This document shows positions 16,913 through 25,755 of a stretch of 64,000 nt of DNA, piece by piece. The position numbers and the translations under genes were made by a program. Origin of the DNA: Deltaproteobacteria bacterium CG11_big_fil_rev_8_21_14_0_20_47_16 (lineage in GTDB: Bacteria > UBA10199 > GCA-002796325 > 1-14-0-20-47-16); assembly GCA_002796325.1 (NCBI GenBank), contig PCXA01000001.1, positions 1-64,000 of the forward strand. The letters are read 5' to 3'. The stretch's first letter is position 1; each line of letters starts with the position of its first letter. The notes under the pieces are model-generated. The model saw nothing but the letters and a program-made list of their open reading frames with translations. It did not search any database and had not been told where the DNA came from.

Positions 16913-17281
16913 GTGTCTAAGCGTCTATTAATCGTAGATGACGAGATTGATTTGGTGGACGCGCTTGCCGCACACCTCGAAGCGGATGGTTATGAGGTCC
17001 TCAAGGCCCTGGATGGCAAAGATGGTTATGAGAAAGTACAAACACAAAAACCAGATGCAGTTCTCCTCGACTTACGCATGCCTCGAATGGATGGTTTTCA
17101 GGTTTGCCGCCTCATCAAATTTGATGACAGCCTTAAAGCAATCAAGGTCATTATTCTGACCGCTCACAACTCCGACAATGAACACAAGATTGGCAAATCG
17201 GTTGGTGCTGATGCATTTTTGACAAAGCCATACGAATATCCAAATTTGCTAGAAACGATTAAAGGGCTCTTGGGGGAATAA
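16913..17281 (+). CDS. Single-domain response regulator (CheY-like)
   Basis: The reading frame is open upstream, but GTG 16913 gives the natural start SKRLLIVDDE, with GGGGGA just before it (122 residues). Receiver features are the acidic pair DDE, the phospho-acceptor Asp in AVLLDLRMPRMDG, Thr in ILTAH, and Lys in FLTKPYE. There is no output domain. It is three bases from the pilus ATPase gene, so it probably regulates pilus assembly through protein contact. No cognate histidine kinase is in the window. Confidence 0.9.
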   Translation: MSKRLLIVDDEIDLVDALAAHLEADGYEVLKALDGKDGYEKVQTQKPDAVLLDLRMPRMDGFQVCRLIKFDDSLKAIKVIILTAHNSDNEHKIGKSVGADAFLTKPYEYPNLLETIKGLLGE

Positions 17282-17284
17282 ACG

Positions 17285-19000
17285 ATGCCCATTTCATCAT
17301 CCAAAGTCGAAGAGATTGCGCGAGATTTAGTAGAAACGGGCGTTTTAACTCAGGACCAACTCGCTGTCGCAATCGAATCTCAAAAAAATTTGGGCGGAAA
17401 CTTGGCCGACATACTTGTTTCACGACGCTTTGTAACCGAAAGCGATCTCATCAGAGGCGTTGGGAAAAGGAGCGGCACAGTTGTCGTTTCACTCACACAT
17501 TACAACCCTGACCTCAAACTACTCAAGCGCATCAAGGCACAACAAGCAGAGCAATGGCAAGTCATACCCTTATTCGAGGTCGAGGATAAAATTACCGCTG
17601 CAATTGTAGACCCTTTTAACCTATCCACTATGGACGAAGTGAGAACCGCACTTAGCCAAGATGTGGACTTTGTTCTTGCAACTCCCAGTGACATTCAAAG
17701 TGCCATACAGCGCTGGTATAGTAGTGTCGAAGAAGCGCTGCCCATTGATGGAAAAATCGATATTGAAGTGGTACGCTACGAACATGAAGAAACATCGAGC
17801 GATGATTCTACCGAATCACCTTTGGCCAAACTAGAACGCGAGGCTGAAGGCGCTCGCGTCGTTGCAGCCGCCAACAACGTTCTCATTCAAGCTTACAAAG
17901 AGCGCGCCAGCGATATTCACTTAGAACCACTACGCGATTCACTTAAAATAAGACTGCGCATCGATGGTATGCTGGAAGAATTACAGGCGCTCCCAAAATC
18001 GATGCACAAAGCCGTTATCTCGCGCATCAAAATCATGGGGGGAATGGACGTCGCTGAAAATCGCATCCCTCAGGATGGCCGTGTACGCGTTAAAGTGGGT
18101 GGTCGCGAAATGGATCTGCGCATTGCCACCTATCCCACCATGTTTGGTGAAGCTGTGGCAATTCGACTTCTGATCAAAGAACAGGTCATCACATTGGAAG
18201 CACTTGGCTTCTTGGAAAGGGACCTGGAAATCTTCAGCAAAACTATCAACAAGCCCCATGGCATTTTTTTAGTTACAGGCCCCACAGGTTCCGGAAAAAC
18301 AACAACACTCTACGCAGCTCTTCATAAGATTGATCGAAAGGCCAAACACGTACTCTCCGTTGAAGATCCAGTTGAACACGAAATTGAAGGTGTTGACCAA
18401 ACCCAAATTAACCTAAAAGCCGGCGTTACCTTTGCAGGAACTATTCGCGCCATGATGCGTGAAGATCCCGACGTCATTATGGTCGGTGAAATTCGTGACC
18501 AAGAGACTGCCGACATCACCTTCCGAGCGGCCATGACAGGCCACTTGGTTTTCTCCACACTACATACAAACACTGCCGTGGGTGCCATTGCACGCCTAAT
18601 CGACTTGGGTGTTGAACCATTTCTTATTTCGTCATCACTACTCGGTGTTATGGCACAACGATTGGTTAGGCGCATTTGTCCAAATTGCAAAATGGAGGTG
18701 GAACTCAGCAGTTATGAAAAGCAGCTTATTGACCCGCAAGGCGTTGGTATAAAGGCCTATAAGGGACGTGGCTGCAAAGACTGTCGCATGTCAGGATATC
18801 GCGGCCGCGTTGGTCTATTTGAGTTGGTAGCTCTTGATGATGAATTTCGTGTCTTGATTAATACACGTGCACCTGAAGTACGTATGCGAGAGAAGGCAAC
18901 ATCTGCAGGGTTTCACACAATTTTGGATGATGGCATTGAAAAGGTGCGTCGCGGCATCACTACAGTAGAAGAAGTGCTGCGCGTAACGGCGGAAGTATGA
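17285..19000 (+). CDS. mshE: Type IV pilus assembly ATPase, MshE/PilB-like
   Basis: A 571-residue GspE-family ATPase that powers pilus extension. The N-terminal MshEN-type domain spans about residues 1-150 (LVETGVLTQDQLAVAIESQ and LADILVSRRFVTESDL). In MshE this domain binds c-di-GMP, but here the RLG motif Arg positions are not conserved. The motor domain has Walker A GPTGSGKTT, the Asp box, Walker B DPDVIMVGEIRD and the His box TGHLVFSTLHTN. A zinc-binding tetracysteine follows (CPNC, then CKDC). Its stop overlaps the platform gene by four bases. Confidence 0.92.
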   Translation: MPISSSKVEEIARDLVETGVLTQDQLAVAIESQKNLGGNLADILVSRRFVTESDLIRGVGKRSGTVVVSLTHYNPDLKLLKRIKAQQAEQWQVIPLFEVEDKITAAIVDPFNLSTMDEVRTALSQDVDFVLATPSDIQSAIQRWYSSVEEALPIDGKIDIEVVRYEHEETSSDDSTESPLAKLEREAEGARVVAAANNVLIQAYKERASDIHLEPLRDSLKIRLRIDGMLEELQALPKSMHKAVISRIKIMGGMDVAENRIPQDGRVRVKVGGREMDLRIATYPTMFGEAVAIRLLIKEQVITLEALGFLERDLEIFSKTINKPHGIFLVTGPTGSGKTTTLYAALHKIDRKAKHVLSVEDPVEHEIEGVDQTQINLKAGVTFAGTIRAMMREDPDVIMVGEIRDQETADITFRAAMTGHLVFSTLHTNTAVGAIARLIDLGVEPFLISSSLLGVMAQRLVRRICPNCKMEVELSSYEKQLIDPQGVGIKAYKGRGCKDCRMSGYRGRVGLFELVALDDEFRVLINTRAPEVRMREKATSAGFHTILDDGIEKVRRGITTVEEVLRVTAEV

Positions 19001-20208
19001 CGACATTTGTTTATAAGGCACGCGATCGTACAGGAGGACTCATTTCTGGAACACTGGAAGGTCCTAGTGTTACCGTTGTAAAAGAAGCACTGGCCAGCCA
19101 AGGCTTATTCCCGGTATCTGTGCAACCGCGCGGCTTTGACATGTCGATCCAGCAATTGCTGCAGCGCAAGATCAAGACACGCGACATCGTCAATCTTACA
19201 CGACAATTCGAAGTCATGTTCGCTGCAGGATCCCCCATGGATCGCATCTTGGCAACACTGACTCGTCAAACCAAGCACGAAGGTCTTAAAGATGCGTTGA
19301 GTAAAATTCATAAGGACGTCTCTTCCGGCATGCGTCTATCTGATGCCTTTGCTAAGCACCCCAAATATTTTGGTCATCTTTATACCAGCATGTTGGCTGT
19401 TGGTGAGATTGGCGGCGTGTTAGATCGCACACTCAAAGGTATGACCGGCATCTTAGGTAAAGAGGATCGGATTAAATCGAAAGTCAAGTCAGCGACGCTA
19501 TACCCCAAGATCGTCATTTTTGCGCTCGTTGTTGTAGCAACACTCATGTTAATTTTTGTGATTCCAGTTTTTAATGATTTTTATGCGGGCTACAGCGCAA
19601 AGTTGCCGGTGCCCACACGAATCCTGATTTTCGCTAGCAACGTGGTGGTCGGGTATTGGTGGCTTGCAGCTATTGTGACTGGCGCATTAATTTGGGGATG
19701 GAAAAAGTTCAAAAGAACAAACCGTGGCAAAGAGTTTACCAGTTATCTCGAATTCCACTTTCCCGTTTTTGGAAAACTAAACCTCTTGGCTGCCAACGCC
19801 CGCTTTGGTCATTTACTTGGTGCCCTCTATAAATCCGGACTTCCCCTCTCACGCTCACTTGAAGTCGTGGCAGATACCATTGATAACTTGCGCTACGCCC
19901 GCGACGTGAAGCATTTGAAAGAGGAGCTGGATAAAGGTCGTTCACTTTCTGTAGCGATGGAAGAAGCCAAGTATTTTACTCCCCTTATGAAAGAAGTCAC
20001 GGGCGTAGGAGAGCAGACCGGAAAGCTCGATGAAATGCTAGAAACAACTGCCATCTATTATGATGAAGAAGTCGACGACATGCTCAAAAATTTGACAACG
20101 CTCTTAGAACCCCTACTCCTCTTTGGCATTTTTGGCATGGTAGGATTGTTGGCACTTGCAGTTTACATGCCAGTTTGGAACCTCTCCAATATCGTCAACC
20201 ATCAGTGA
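18997..20208 (+). CDS. mshG: Type IV pilus inner-membrane platform protein, MshG/PilC-like
   Basis: A 403-residue GspF-family protein. It has the family's two repeated cytoplasmic helical domains: one from about residue 65 (RQFEVMFAAGSPMDRIL, MLAVGEIGGVLD) and one from about 265 (LGALYKSGLPLSRSLEVV, TGVGEQTGKLDEML). Three hydrophobic segments lie near residues 165-190, 215-235 and 370-395. Length is standard. It anchors the motor to the growing pilus. The ATG overlaps the ATPase stop (ATGA), supporting coupling. Confidence 0.92.
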   Translation: MTTFVYKARDRTGGLISGTLEGPSVTVVKEALASQGLFPVSVQPRGFDMSIQQLLQRKIKTRDIVNLTRQFEVMFAAGSPMDRILATLTRQTKHEGLKDALSKIHKDVSSGMRLSDAFAKHPKYFGHLYTSMLAVGEIGGVLDRTLKGMTGILGKEDRIKSKVKSATLYPKIVIFALVVVATLMLIFVIPVFNDFYAGYSAKLPVPTRILIFASNVVVGYWWLAAIVTGALIWGWKKFKRTNRGKEFTSYLEFHFPVFGKLNLLAANARFGHLLGALYKSGLPLSRSLEVVADTIDNLRYARDVKHLKEELDKGRSLSVAMEEAKYFTPLMKEVTGVGEQTGKLDEMLETTAIYYDEEVDDMLKNLTTLLEPLLLFGIFGMVGLLALAVYMPVWNLSNIVNHQ

Positions 20209-20317
20209 TAAAAAACTGCTTGGAGGGATATTAGGAATAGGCGTATACTTTTGGTTCGTGGAAGGTTCTTTATAAGTTTCGTGGTGTCTCGGTATAAACG
20301 AGGCCGAGGGGGTCGTT

Positions 20318-20674
20318 ATGACACTGAGCAAACAAAACTGGTACAGTATCATCGTCGCGGCAATTGTGGTTGCAGTGGGGTTTGCGGGGTTCAATATTCA
20401 CGCTGCCCGAAAGGCTGAGAAAGAACAGGCCATGATCTATCAGTTAAAGCAATTGCGCGAAGCCGTGCAATTGTATGAGATGGTTCAGAAAGCAAAGCCA
20501 ATCGATTTAAAGGCAGCAATGGTGGTCACAATCGATGGCAAGGTAGTACCCATCCAGTGGGCCTTTGAAAAGGATGCATCTGGAAATCCACTTGATCCGT
20601 TTGGCGCACCCTATCGTTTTGATACGAAAAGCGGATGGGTGAAATCAGGAACGGCTGGTTATGAATCATGGTGA
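20318..20674 (+). CDS. Pilin-like membrane protein without prepilin motif (MshF-like position)
   Basis: A 118-residue protein from ATG 20318 behind GAGGGGGTCG. One N-terminal membrane segment (residues 10-28) is followed by a helical region and the ending DPFGAPYRFDTKSGWVKS. Such an ending (DP-G-PY then G-V-S) is typical of pseudopilins. There is no G-F-T-L-I-E prepilin peptidase site. It occupies the place of MshF in MSHA operons, between the platform gene and the pilins. It may be an assembly factor rather than a processed subunit; role unknown. Confidence 0.65.
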   Translation: MTLSKQNWYSIIVAAIVVAVGFAGFNIHAARKAEKEQAMIYQLKQLREAVQLYEMVQKAKPIDLKAAMVVTIDGKVVPIQWAFEKDASGNPLDPFGAPYRFDTKSGWVKSGTAGYESW

Positions 20675-20707
20675 GGAGTGCTTAATTAAACAGAGGGGGA
20701 CGAGCAT

Positions 20708-21148
20708 ATGAGAAAACAAGGTGGTTTTACGCTAATCGAGTTGGTGCTGGTGATTGCCATTTTGGGCGTGTTGGCAGTAGCGGCATTGCCCAACTTGTTC
20801 AACATCACACTATCCACAGCGCGTCAGAATGCGGAAGATGCGGTTGTTGGTGCAGTGCAAACGGGTATCAGTCTCTATGCGGCTAACCAAGTCGCATCCG
20901 GAAACACAGTATCATATCCAGCAACACTGGATGCAGCTGCTGCAGGAGCTGCATCGAAAGCAGCGCCTCTTTTAGGAAGCGTTCTGACCAATGGTGTGAC
21001 GAGTAAATGGTCTAAGATCAGTGACACCTGCTATGCTGCGGATACGAGTGGTGATGGCGCGTTTGGTGCGGGCGACAATACCTATAAGTACACACCGGCA
21101 TCTGGCACCTTCCAGTATGCTGCAGCTGATGGCGCCACGTGTCCATAA
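20708..21148 (+). CDS. mshA: Type IV major pilin candidate (MshA-like)
   Basis: A 146-residue prepilin with a short basic leader ending in Gly before FTLIELVLVIAILGVLA; Glu5 is present. The hydrophobic helix is followed by a head domain rich in Ala, Gly and Thr. Two cysteines close the C-terminal D-loop (DTCYA and ATCP at the end). It is the first prepilin in the cluster, has AGAGGGGGA upstream, and is the most typical, so it is the likely main fibre subunit. The leader is cleaved by a prepilin peptidase not in this window. Confidence 0.85.
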   Translation: MRKQGGFTLIELVLVIAILGVLAVAALPNLFNITLSTARQNAEDAVVGAVQTGISLYAANQVASGNTVSYPATLDAAAAGAASKAAPLLGSVLTNGVTSKWSKISDTCYAADTSGDGAFGAGDNTYKYTPASGTFQYAAADGATCP

Positions 21149-21173
21149 TAGGGCGGGGGTGATATGAACCCCT

Positions 21174-21629
21174 ATGAAAAACTCATCGGGCATCAGCGTT
21201 GTCGAAATTATTGGCGTCATGGCCTTACTGGGTATTTTGGGGCTGGCTGCTGTGGTCTTGGTTCCATCTGGATACCCGGCGCGGCTTGACGCTGCATCCA
21301 AGCAGGTCCAATCGGATATTGAGCATGTGCGGCAGTTGGCAATGTCGACCACCGTTACCCACGGTATTCAGTTTGTGGCTGGCGGGGACTATACCGCCTA
21401 TCAAACCGACATTAGCACCCCTATTCTGAGTCCCCTCACCCATCTGGATATGATTACAACACTGGGGAACAAGTACCCTGGCGTGAGCATCCAAACCAAT
21501 TACACCGTTGAATTTGACGATAACGGTGCGCCCACTGTGGGAGCCGGGGGTTTTGTCACGATTAGCAATAGTAGTGGCAGCAAAAATATTTTGGTAACAG
21601 CAGGAACGGGAAGCGTGGTGATCCAATGA
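21174..21629 (+). CDS. Type IV pseudopilin (MshC/GspH-like)
   Basis: A 151-residue prepilin: leader MKNSSG, then ISVVEIIGVMALLGILGLAA, with Glu at position 5. The head is beta-rich and has no cysteines, resembling GspH/FimT pseudopilins. Ile replaces the usual Phe/Met at position 1 of the mature protein, as in the two late pseudopilins of this cluster. Its end overlaps the next gene by four bases. Probable minor subunit of the pilus initiation complex. Confidence 0.75.
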   Translation: MKNSSGISVVEIIGVMALLGILGLAAVVLVPSGYPARLDAASKQVQSDIEHVRQLAMSTTVTHGIQFVAGGDYTAYQTDISTPILSPLTHLDMITTLGNKYPGVSIQTNYTVEFDDNGAPTVGAGGFVTISNSSGSKNILVTAGTGSVVIQ

Positions 21630-22072
21630 AGCGGGGGCAACGACATCGGCTTTTGGGATTTACGATTATTGAGGCGGTTCTATCCATTGGCCTCATGGCC
21701 TTCGGACTCTTGGGGGTTATTTATGCTTTCCACGGAATGGGTACCAGCTCAGTGCTGGCCGATCAAACTGTAGTTGCTACCAATATTGCACGGGGCGCCA
21801 TTGATAAGATCATCGCCAAGCGTGACACCAGTGGCTACTCCTCTGCTTTAACAGCCATTACCAATGGCAACTTCAGTGAAAGTCCTGTTGCCAACTATCC
21901 TCCCTATACACTCTCTGTAACCGCTTACGAAGTCGACCCCGATAAGGATGGTGGGCTAGATGATTATCTGGATGCCTCTCCGGGGTCCGGATTTGCACGT
22001 GTGACCATCACCGTCTCTTGGAACTCCGGTGCGAATACTGCTACTTTGGTGACGTTGATTGCAAATTATTAG
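21626..22072 (+). CDS. Type IV minor pilin (MshD/PilV/GspI-like)
   Basis: A 148-residue prepilin with a basic leader (KRGQRHRLLG) and then FTIIEAVLSIGLMAFGLLG, with Glu5 present. In size and position it matches GspI/PilV-type minor pilins. ATGA overlap with the preceding pseudopilin. An acidic run (VDPDKDGGLDD) in the head could bind calcium, which is speculative. Confidence 0.75.
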   Translation: MKRGQRHRLLGFTIIEAVLSIGLMAFGLLGVIYAFHGMGTSSVLADQTVVATNIARGAIDKIIAKRDTSGYSSALTAITNGNFSESPVANYPPYTLSVTAYEVDPDKDGGLDDYLDASPGSGFARVTITVSWNSGANTATLVTLIANY

Positions 22073-22093
22073 TTGTCAGACGGAGGAAATCGA

Positions 22094-22597
22094 ATGAAGC
22101 GCGGATTTACCATGGTAGAGCTGGTCCTGGTGATCGCAATGATCGGTATCCAGGCGCTCGTCTTGGGGCCACCGATTATGAATGCCGTGAAAGAGTATAG
22201 CCTTGTGTGGTCACGGCGGCAAACACTCGCTGAGGCGCGATCTGCGATGGATCGCATGGTAAAAGAAATTCGCCTCATTCCTTCTGCGGCAGCAATTGTT
22301 AATATCAGCGGTCCTGCTCAATTTACATTTCAATATCCCTTGGGCACCACAATCACTTACGGACTGAGCGGGACTGATTTACAACGCAATGGCATCTTAT
22401 TGGCGCCCAATGTTGGACTACTGGAATTTAAATACTACAATTCGGCAGGTACGGAGACAAGCACCGCTTCAAACGTGCGCACAATTCAAATTCGGCTCAC
22501 CATGAATGCACCCTCTGCCCAAGGAACGTTACCCCTGACAACGACTGTCTTTTTAAGAAACATGGGGAATAATTATGGAAACTTTACGAGCCCATAA
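22094..22597 (+). CDS. Type IV minor pilin (MshO/PilW/GspJ-like)
   Basis: The frame opens at TTG 22073, but ATG 22094 has an ideal GGAGGAAATCG upstream and gives the leader MKRG before FTMVELVLVIAMIG (Glu5 present). About 167 residues. The segment RSAMDRMVKEIRLIP is the conserved helix of PilW/GspJ-type minor pilins. It overlaps the next gene by 23 bases. Confidence 0.78.
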   Translation: MKRGFTMVELVLVIAMIGIQALVLGPPIMNAVKEYSLVWSRRQTLAEARSAMDRMVKEIRLIPSAAAIVNISGPAQFTFQYPLGTTITYGLSGTDLQRNGILLAPNVGLLEFKYYNSAGTETSTASNVRTIQIRLTMNAPSAQGTLPLTTTVFLRNMGNNYGNFTSP

Positions 22598-23318
22598 TAC
22601 CCGAGGCATTTCGGTCCTGGGAATTATCATTGCGATTATCATTCTCGCTGCAATGGGGGGCTCCATGGCGGTTCTCGTTGCCACCAATCAAGAGGCTCGT
22701 AATGAACAATACTTTAAAGACCAATCGTTTGCGACTGCACAGGGCGGTCTTGAAGTATCATTGGGCCTCATTAGTACCGGAATCAACCCCTGTGATCCCC
22801 TCAATTGGAATCTGGCAGGCGATTCTCTCGTTGGAAATACAATTATTGTGACACGCGAGGATGGCCGAATCTATGTCACTGGCAGCAAGGGCTCTGCGAC
22901 AACCGCCTTGAGCATTGTCGACCCCACCCCTCCCAGCGAGGGACAGGTCCTGCAGGTAGATGCCAACCATGCTAAAGATGCAAGCAACGGAGCGCCGCCC
23001 CGAAAATTAACTGACATTACCTTTCAGTTGGCGCCAGGGTGTGGACAAGTTGTAACAATTACATCGCTCGTTGTCAGTTGGTCTCCAAATTATGGTGAGT
23101 CCATCTTACAGGTCAAATTTGATGGCGCCAACGTGTACGATGCGGCAGGTGTATTATCTGGAGGCACAATCGATATCACCAACCAAAGCATAACGGATGC
23201 CAATGTACACTTAATTGACTTTATTCGCTGGGATAGTGATATTCAAAATCGTCTATATACAATTCAATTTAATTTTTTAGACGGCTCAAATAAGGTAATC
23301 GAAGTCGATACGAGGTAA
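22575..23318 (+). CDS. Pseudopilin lacking Glu5, copy 1 (MshP/PilX/GspK-like tip candidate)
   Basis: A 247-residue protein with a short leader ending RG before ISVLGIIIAIIILAAMGG. Position 5 is Gly instead of Glu, a feature of GspK-type tip pseudopilins. Two cysteines (NPCDP and PGCGQ) may form a disulfide in the head. The C-terminal half contains WSPNYGES and HLIDFIRWDSDIQNRLYTI. The following gene is a tandem paralogue. Probable tip or adhesive subunit by analogy with MshP/PilX; this is inference. Confidence 0.75.
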   Translation: METLRAHNTRGISVLGIIIAIIILAAMGGSMAVLVATNQEARNEQYFKDQSFATAQGGLEVSLGLISTGINPCDPLNWNLAGDSLVGNTIIVTREDGRIYVTGSKGSATTALSIVDPTPPSEGQVLQVDANHAKDASNGAPPRKLTDITFQLAPGCGQVVTITSLVVSWSPNYGESILQVKFDGANVYDAAGVLSGGTIDITNQSITDANVHLIDFIRWDSDIQNRLYTIQFNFLDGSNKVIEVDTR

Positions 23319-23322
23319 CAGG

Positions 23323-24066
23323 ATGTCGTCACACACCCATAAAGGTATTTCGGTTCTGGGGATACTCATCGCCATTATGATTTTGGCGGCTATGGGGGGC
23401 GCCATGGCGGTTCTCGTTGCCACCAATCAAGAAACGCGCAATCAACAGCTCTATAAAGACCAATCATTCGCCTCGGCACAAGGTGGCATTGAAGTTGTGT
23501 TGGGCTTAATTGCCAATGGGGTCAATCCTTGTGACCCACTCAGTAGTAATTTATTGGGGGATAGTTTTTTGGGCAACAGCATTTCCGTCACGCGAATCAA
23601 CAACAAAATCTACGTGGTCGGCAGTAAGGGGGGTGCCTCCACCGCACTCAGTGTCACGGACCCCGTGCCGCCTAGCATGGGAACACTATTAACAGTCGAC
23701 ACCAGCAATGCCCACGATGCCAGCAATGGCGCACCTCCCAAGAAACTGATCGGGATCACATTTCAGCTCCAACCCGGCTGCGGTGGCCCTGTAACCATCA
23801 CATCCATGATAGTCACCTGGTCACCCAACTACGATGAGCTCATCCAACAAATCAAATTTGATGGCGGTAATGTCTACAGCGAGACTGGATCTGGCGGCGC
23901 ACCGTCAGGCGACACAATAGATATTGTTGATACCACCATTGCCGATGCCAGCGTTCATACAATTGATTTTATTCGCTGGAATAGTGACATTCAAAACCGT
24001 CTTTACACGATTCAATTTAATTTCGGGGACGGATCCAACAAGATATTCACGATTGATACCCAATAG
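23323..24066 (+). CDS. Pseudopilin lacking Glu5, copy 2 (tandem paralogue)
   Basis: 247 residues, collinear with the preceding gene. It shares ISVLGI-IAI, MAVLVATNQE, NPCDPL, NGAPP-KL and IDFIRW-SDIQNRLYTIQFNF. Gly again replaces Glu5 and both cysteines are kept. Divergence is greatest in the middle (about residues 95-125) and around residues 200-210 (a GSGGAPSGD insertion). It starts four bases after the first copy. Either a second tip subunit or a variant with different binding specificity. Confidence 0.75.
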   Translation: MSSHTHKGISVLGILIAIMILAAMGGAMAVLVATNQETRNQQLYKDQSFASAQGGIEVVLGLIANGVNPCDPLSSNLLGDSFLGNSISVTRINNKIYVVGSKGGASTALSVTDPVPPSMGTLLTVDTSNAHDASNGAPPKKLIGITFQLQPGCGGPVTITSMIVTWSPNYDELIQQIKFDGGNVYSETGSGGAPSGDTIDIVDTTIADASVHTIDFIRWNSDIQNRLYTIQFNFGDGSNKIFTIDTQ

Positions 24067-24114
24067 CCCCGCCTATTGTTTGACGCCCCAAGCGACATCT
24101 GGTACAGAATACAC

Positions 24115-24951
24115 ATGTATTCTCGCTTCTTTAACCTTCGTGAAGAGCCCTTCTCAATGACACCGGACCCCCGGTTTTTATTTCTATCCGCCCAACACGA
24201 AGCCGCTATCGAATCACTTTTGTACGGTATTCGGCAGCGCAAAGGATTTATGACGCTCACGGGCGAAGTGGGTACTGGCAAGACAACAATATGCCGCGAG
24301 CTCATTAATCGCTTAGATAAAGATATTGAGATTGCTGTCATTTTAAACCCCCTACTGTCAGTCTTCGGCTTACTCAAAGCCATCAATACCGATTTTGGTA
24401 ATAAGGTGCGGGGTAAAACGGTCGAAGAACAGCTCGATGGCCTCCATCGTTTCCTAATTTCCCAAGCTCAAAAGAGTCATAATGCCGTCGTCTTAATTGA
24501 TGAGGCGCAGAACTTATCCGTTGAAGCTTTAGAAACGGTGCGTCTGCTTTCAAACTTGGAAACGGATACCCAAAAGTTGCTGCAGATTATTTTGGTGGGG
24601 CAACCAGAGCTTGAAAACACGCTGCAATCATATCGCCTTCGGCCCCTTAATCAACGTATTAGCATCCGTCACCATCTTGGAACATTGAATCTAAGTGAAA
24701 CACACAATTACATTATGCATCGCCTCCTGTGCGCTGGAGGTGATGGACAAGTCAGCTTTGAAAATAAAGCAATTCGCCGACTACACTTATATTCAGGTGG
24801 GTTTCCGAGACTGATCAATATTTTATGCGATCGTTCATTATTAGAAGCCTATGCAAGACGCGTGCACACAGTTAACAAATCAGTGGTCAAAGAAGCACTA
24901 CGCGATGTGAAATTACGGCCCATCGAACCTTGGTGGCGCCGCCTTTTTTAA
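24115..24951 (+). CDS. mshM: ExeA/MshM-like AAA ATPase
   Basis: TTG 24076 opens the frame, but ATG 24115 gives the family-typical start MYSRFFNLREEPFSMTPDPRF (278 residues). Walker A is GEVGTGKTT, Walker B is VVLIDEAQNL, and sensor-1-like LVGQPEL and RLINILCDRSL follow. The ExeA/MshM family couples ATP use to insertion of a secretin or pilus machinery through peptidoglycan. It begins the second half of the MSHA-like set. Confidence 0.87.
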   Translation: MYSRFFNLREEPFSMTPDPRFLFLSAQHEAAIESLLYGIRQRKGFMTLTGEVGTGKTTICRELINRLDKDIEIAVILNPLLSVFGLLKAINTDFGNKVRGKTVEEQLDGLHRFLISQAQKSHNAVVLIDEAQNLSVEALETVRLLSNLETDTQKLLQIILVGQPELENTLQSYRLRPLNQRISIRHHLGTLNLSETHNYIMHRLLCAGGDGQVSFENKAIRRLHLYSGGFPRLINILCDRSLLEAYARRVHTVNKSVVKEALRDVKLRPIEPWWRRLF

Positions 24952-24974
24952 TCCATGTTTTAGGGGGAAGTTAA

Positions 24975-25754
24975 ATGTCCGTTATATTAAAGGCCCTGCG
25001 CTCTCAACAAGAGGGGGCTGATTCTGCGCCTCAAGATGCAGGTACAAGTGATTCTGGAAATGCCTTTCAGGTTGATACCTCAACTCCCACACCCGGCACA
25101 GGTGGCCCAGGCTCTAACAAGCGCACACTGATTCTGGTGATTATTCTCATCGCGGCAATTATTTTAGCGGTTGTATTGCGCCTGTTCCGACACACAGATA
25201 CAGCGCCCATACCCAAAAAACCAACGGTTGCGGCCATGCCAGCACCAGCGGCAACGCCGCCTGCAGCACAACCTAACACACAAGCGGCAGCTGAAAACGA
25301 TCTTCGTATTGCCCGGTCGCAATACTCGGCAGGTGAATATGATGAAAGTCTCAAGTCATTTCAGAAAGCCGTTGAATTGGATCCCAATAACGCATCCATT
25401 CATAATGATATGGGCTTGGCTCTTTTGAAGAAGGAACTCTATACCAGCGCAGAAACACACTTTGCCAAAGCCCTAGAGCTCGATGACAGCTGTGCAGAGT
25501 GTTACAATAACCTGGGTTATCTCAAAACCATACTCGACCAACCCATGGAGGCCGAGAAGTATCTACAAAAGGCCGTTGCCCTCAATCCCAGCTATCCGGA
25601 CCCTTATTTTAACCTTGCTGTCCTATATGAAAAGCAGGGCAACATTGGTAAGGCCGTGGAAAATTACCGCGCCTTTTTGAAGCTGGTCCCAACATCGGAC
25701 GCCGATATGATTGGAAAGATTAAATCTCGCATCCATGATCTAAGCGGAGAATAA
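24975..25754 (+). CDS. Membrane-anchored TPR protein (MshN-like)
   Basis: A 259-residue protein with AGGGGGAAG upstream. A cytoplasmic tail is followed by one membrane segment (about residues 50-68), then a Pro/Ala-rich linker. Three to four TPR units run from about residue 105 to the end: YDESLKSFQKAVELDPNN, YTSAETHFAKALELD, MEAEKYLQKAVALNPSY and IGKAVENYRAFLKLVP. Position and architecture match MshN, a pilus-assembly scaffold. It ends one base before the PilM-like gene. Confidence 0.82.
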   Translation: MSVILKALRSQQEGADSAPQDAGTSDSGNAFQVDTSTPTPGTGGPGSNKRTLILVIILIAAIILAVVLRLFRHTDTAPIPKKPTVAAMPAPAATPPAAQPNTQAAAENDLRIARSQYSAGEYDESLKSFQKAVELDPNNASIHNDMGLALLKKELYTSAETHFAKALELDDSCAECYNNLGYLKTILDQPMEAEKYLQKAVALNPSYPDPYFNLAVLYEKQGNIGKAVENYRAFLKLVPTSDADMIGKIKSRIHDLSGE

Positions 25755-25755
25755 T

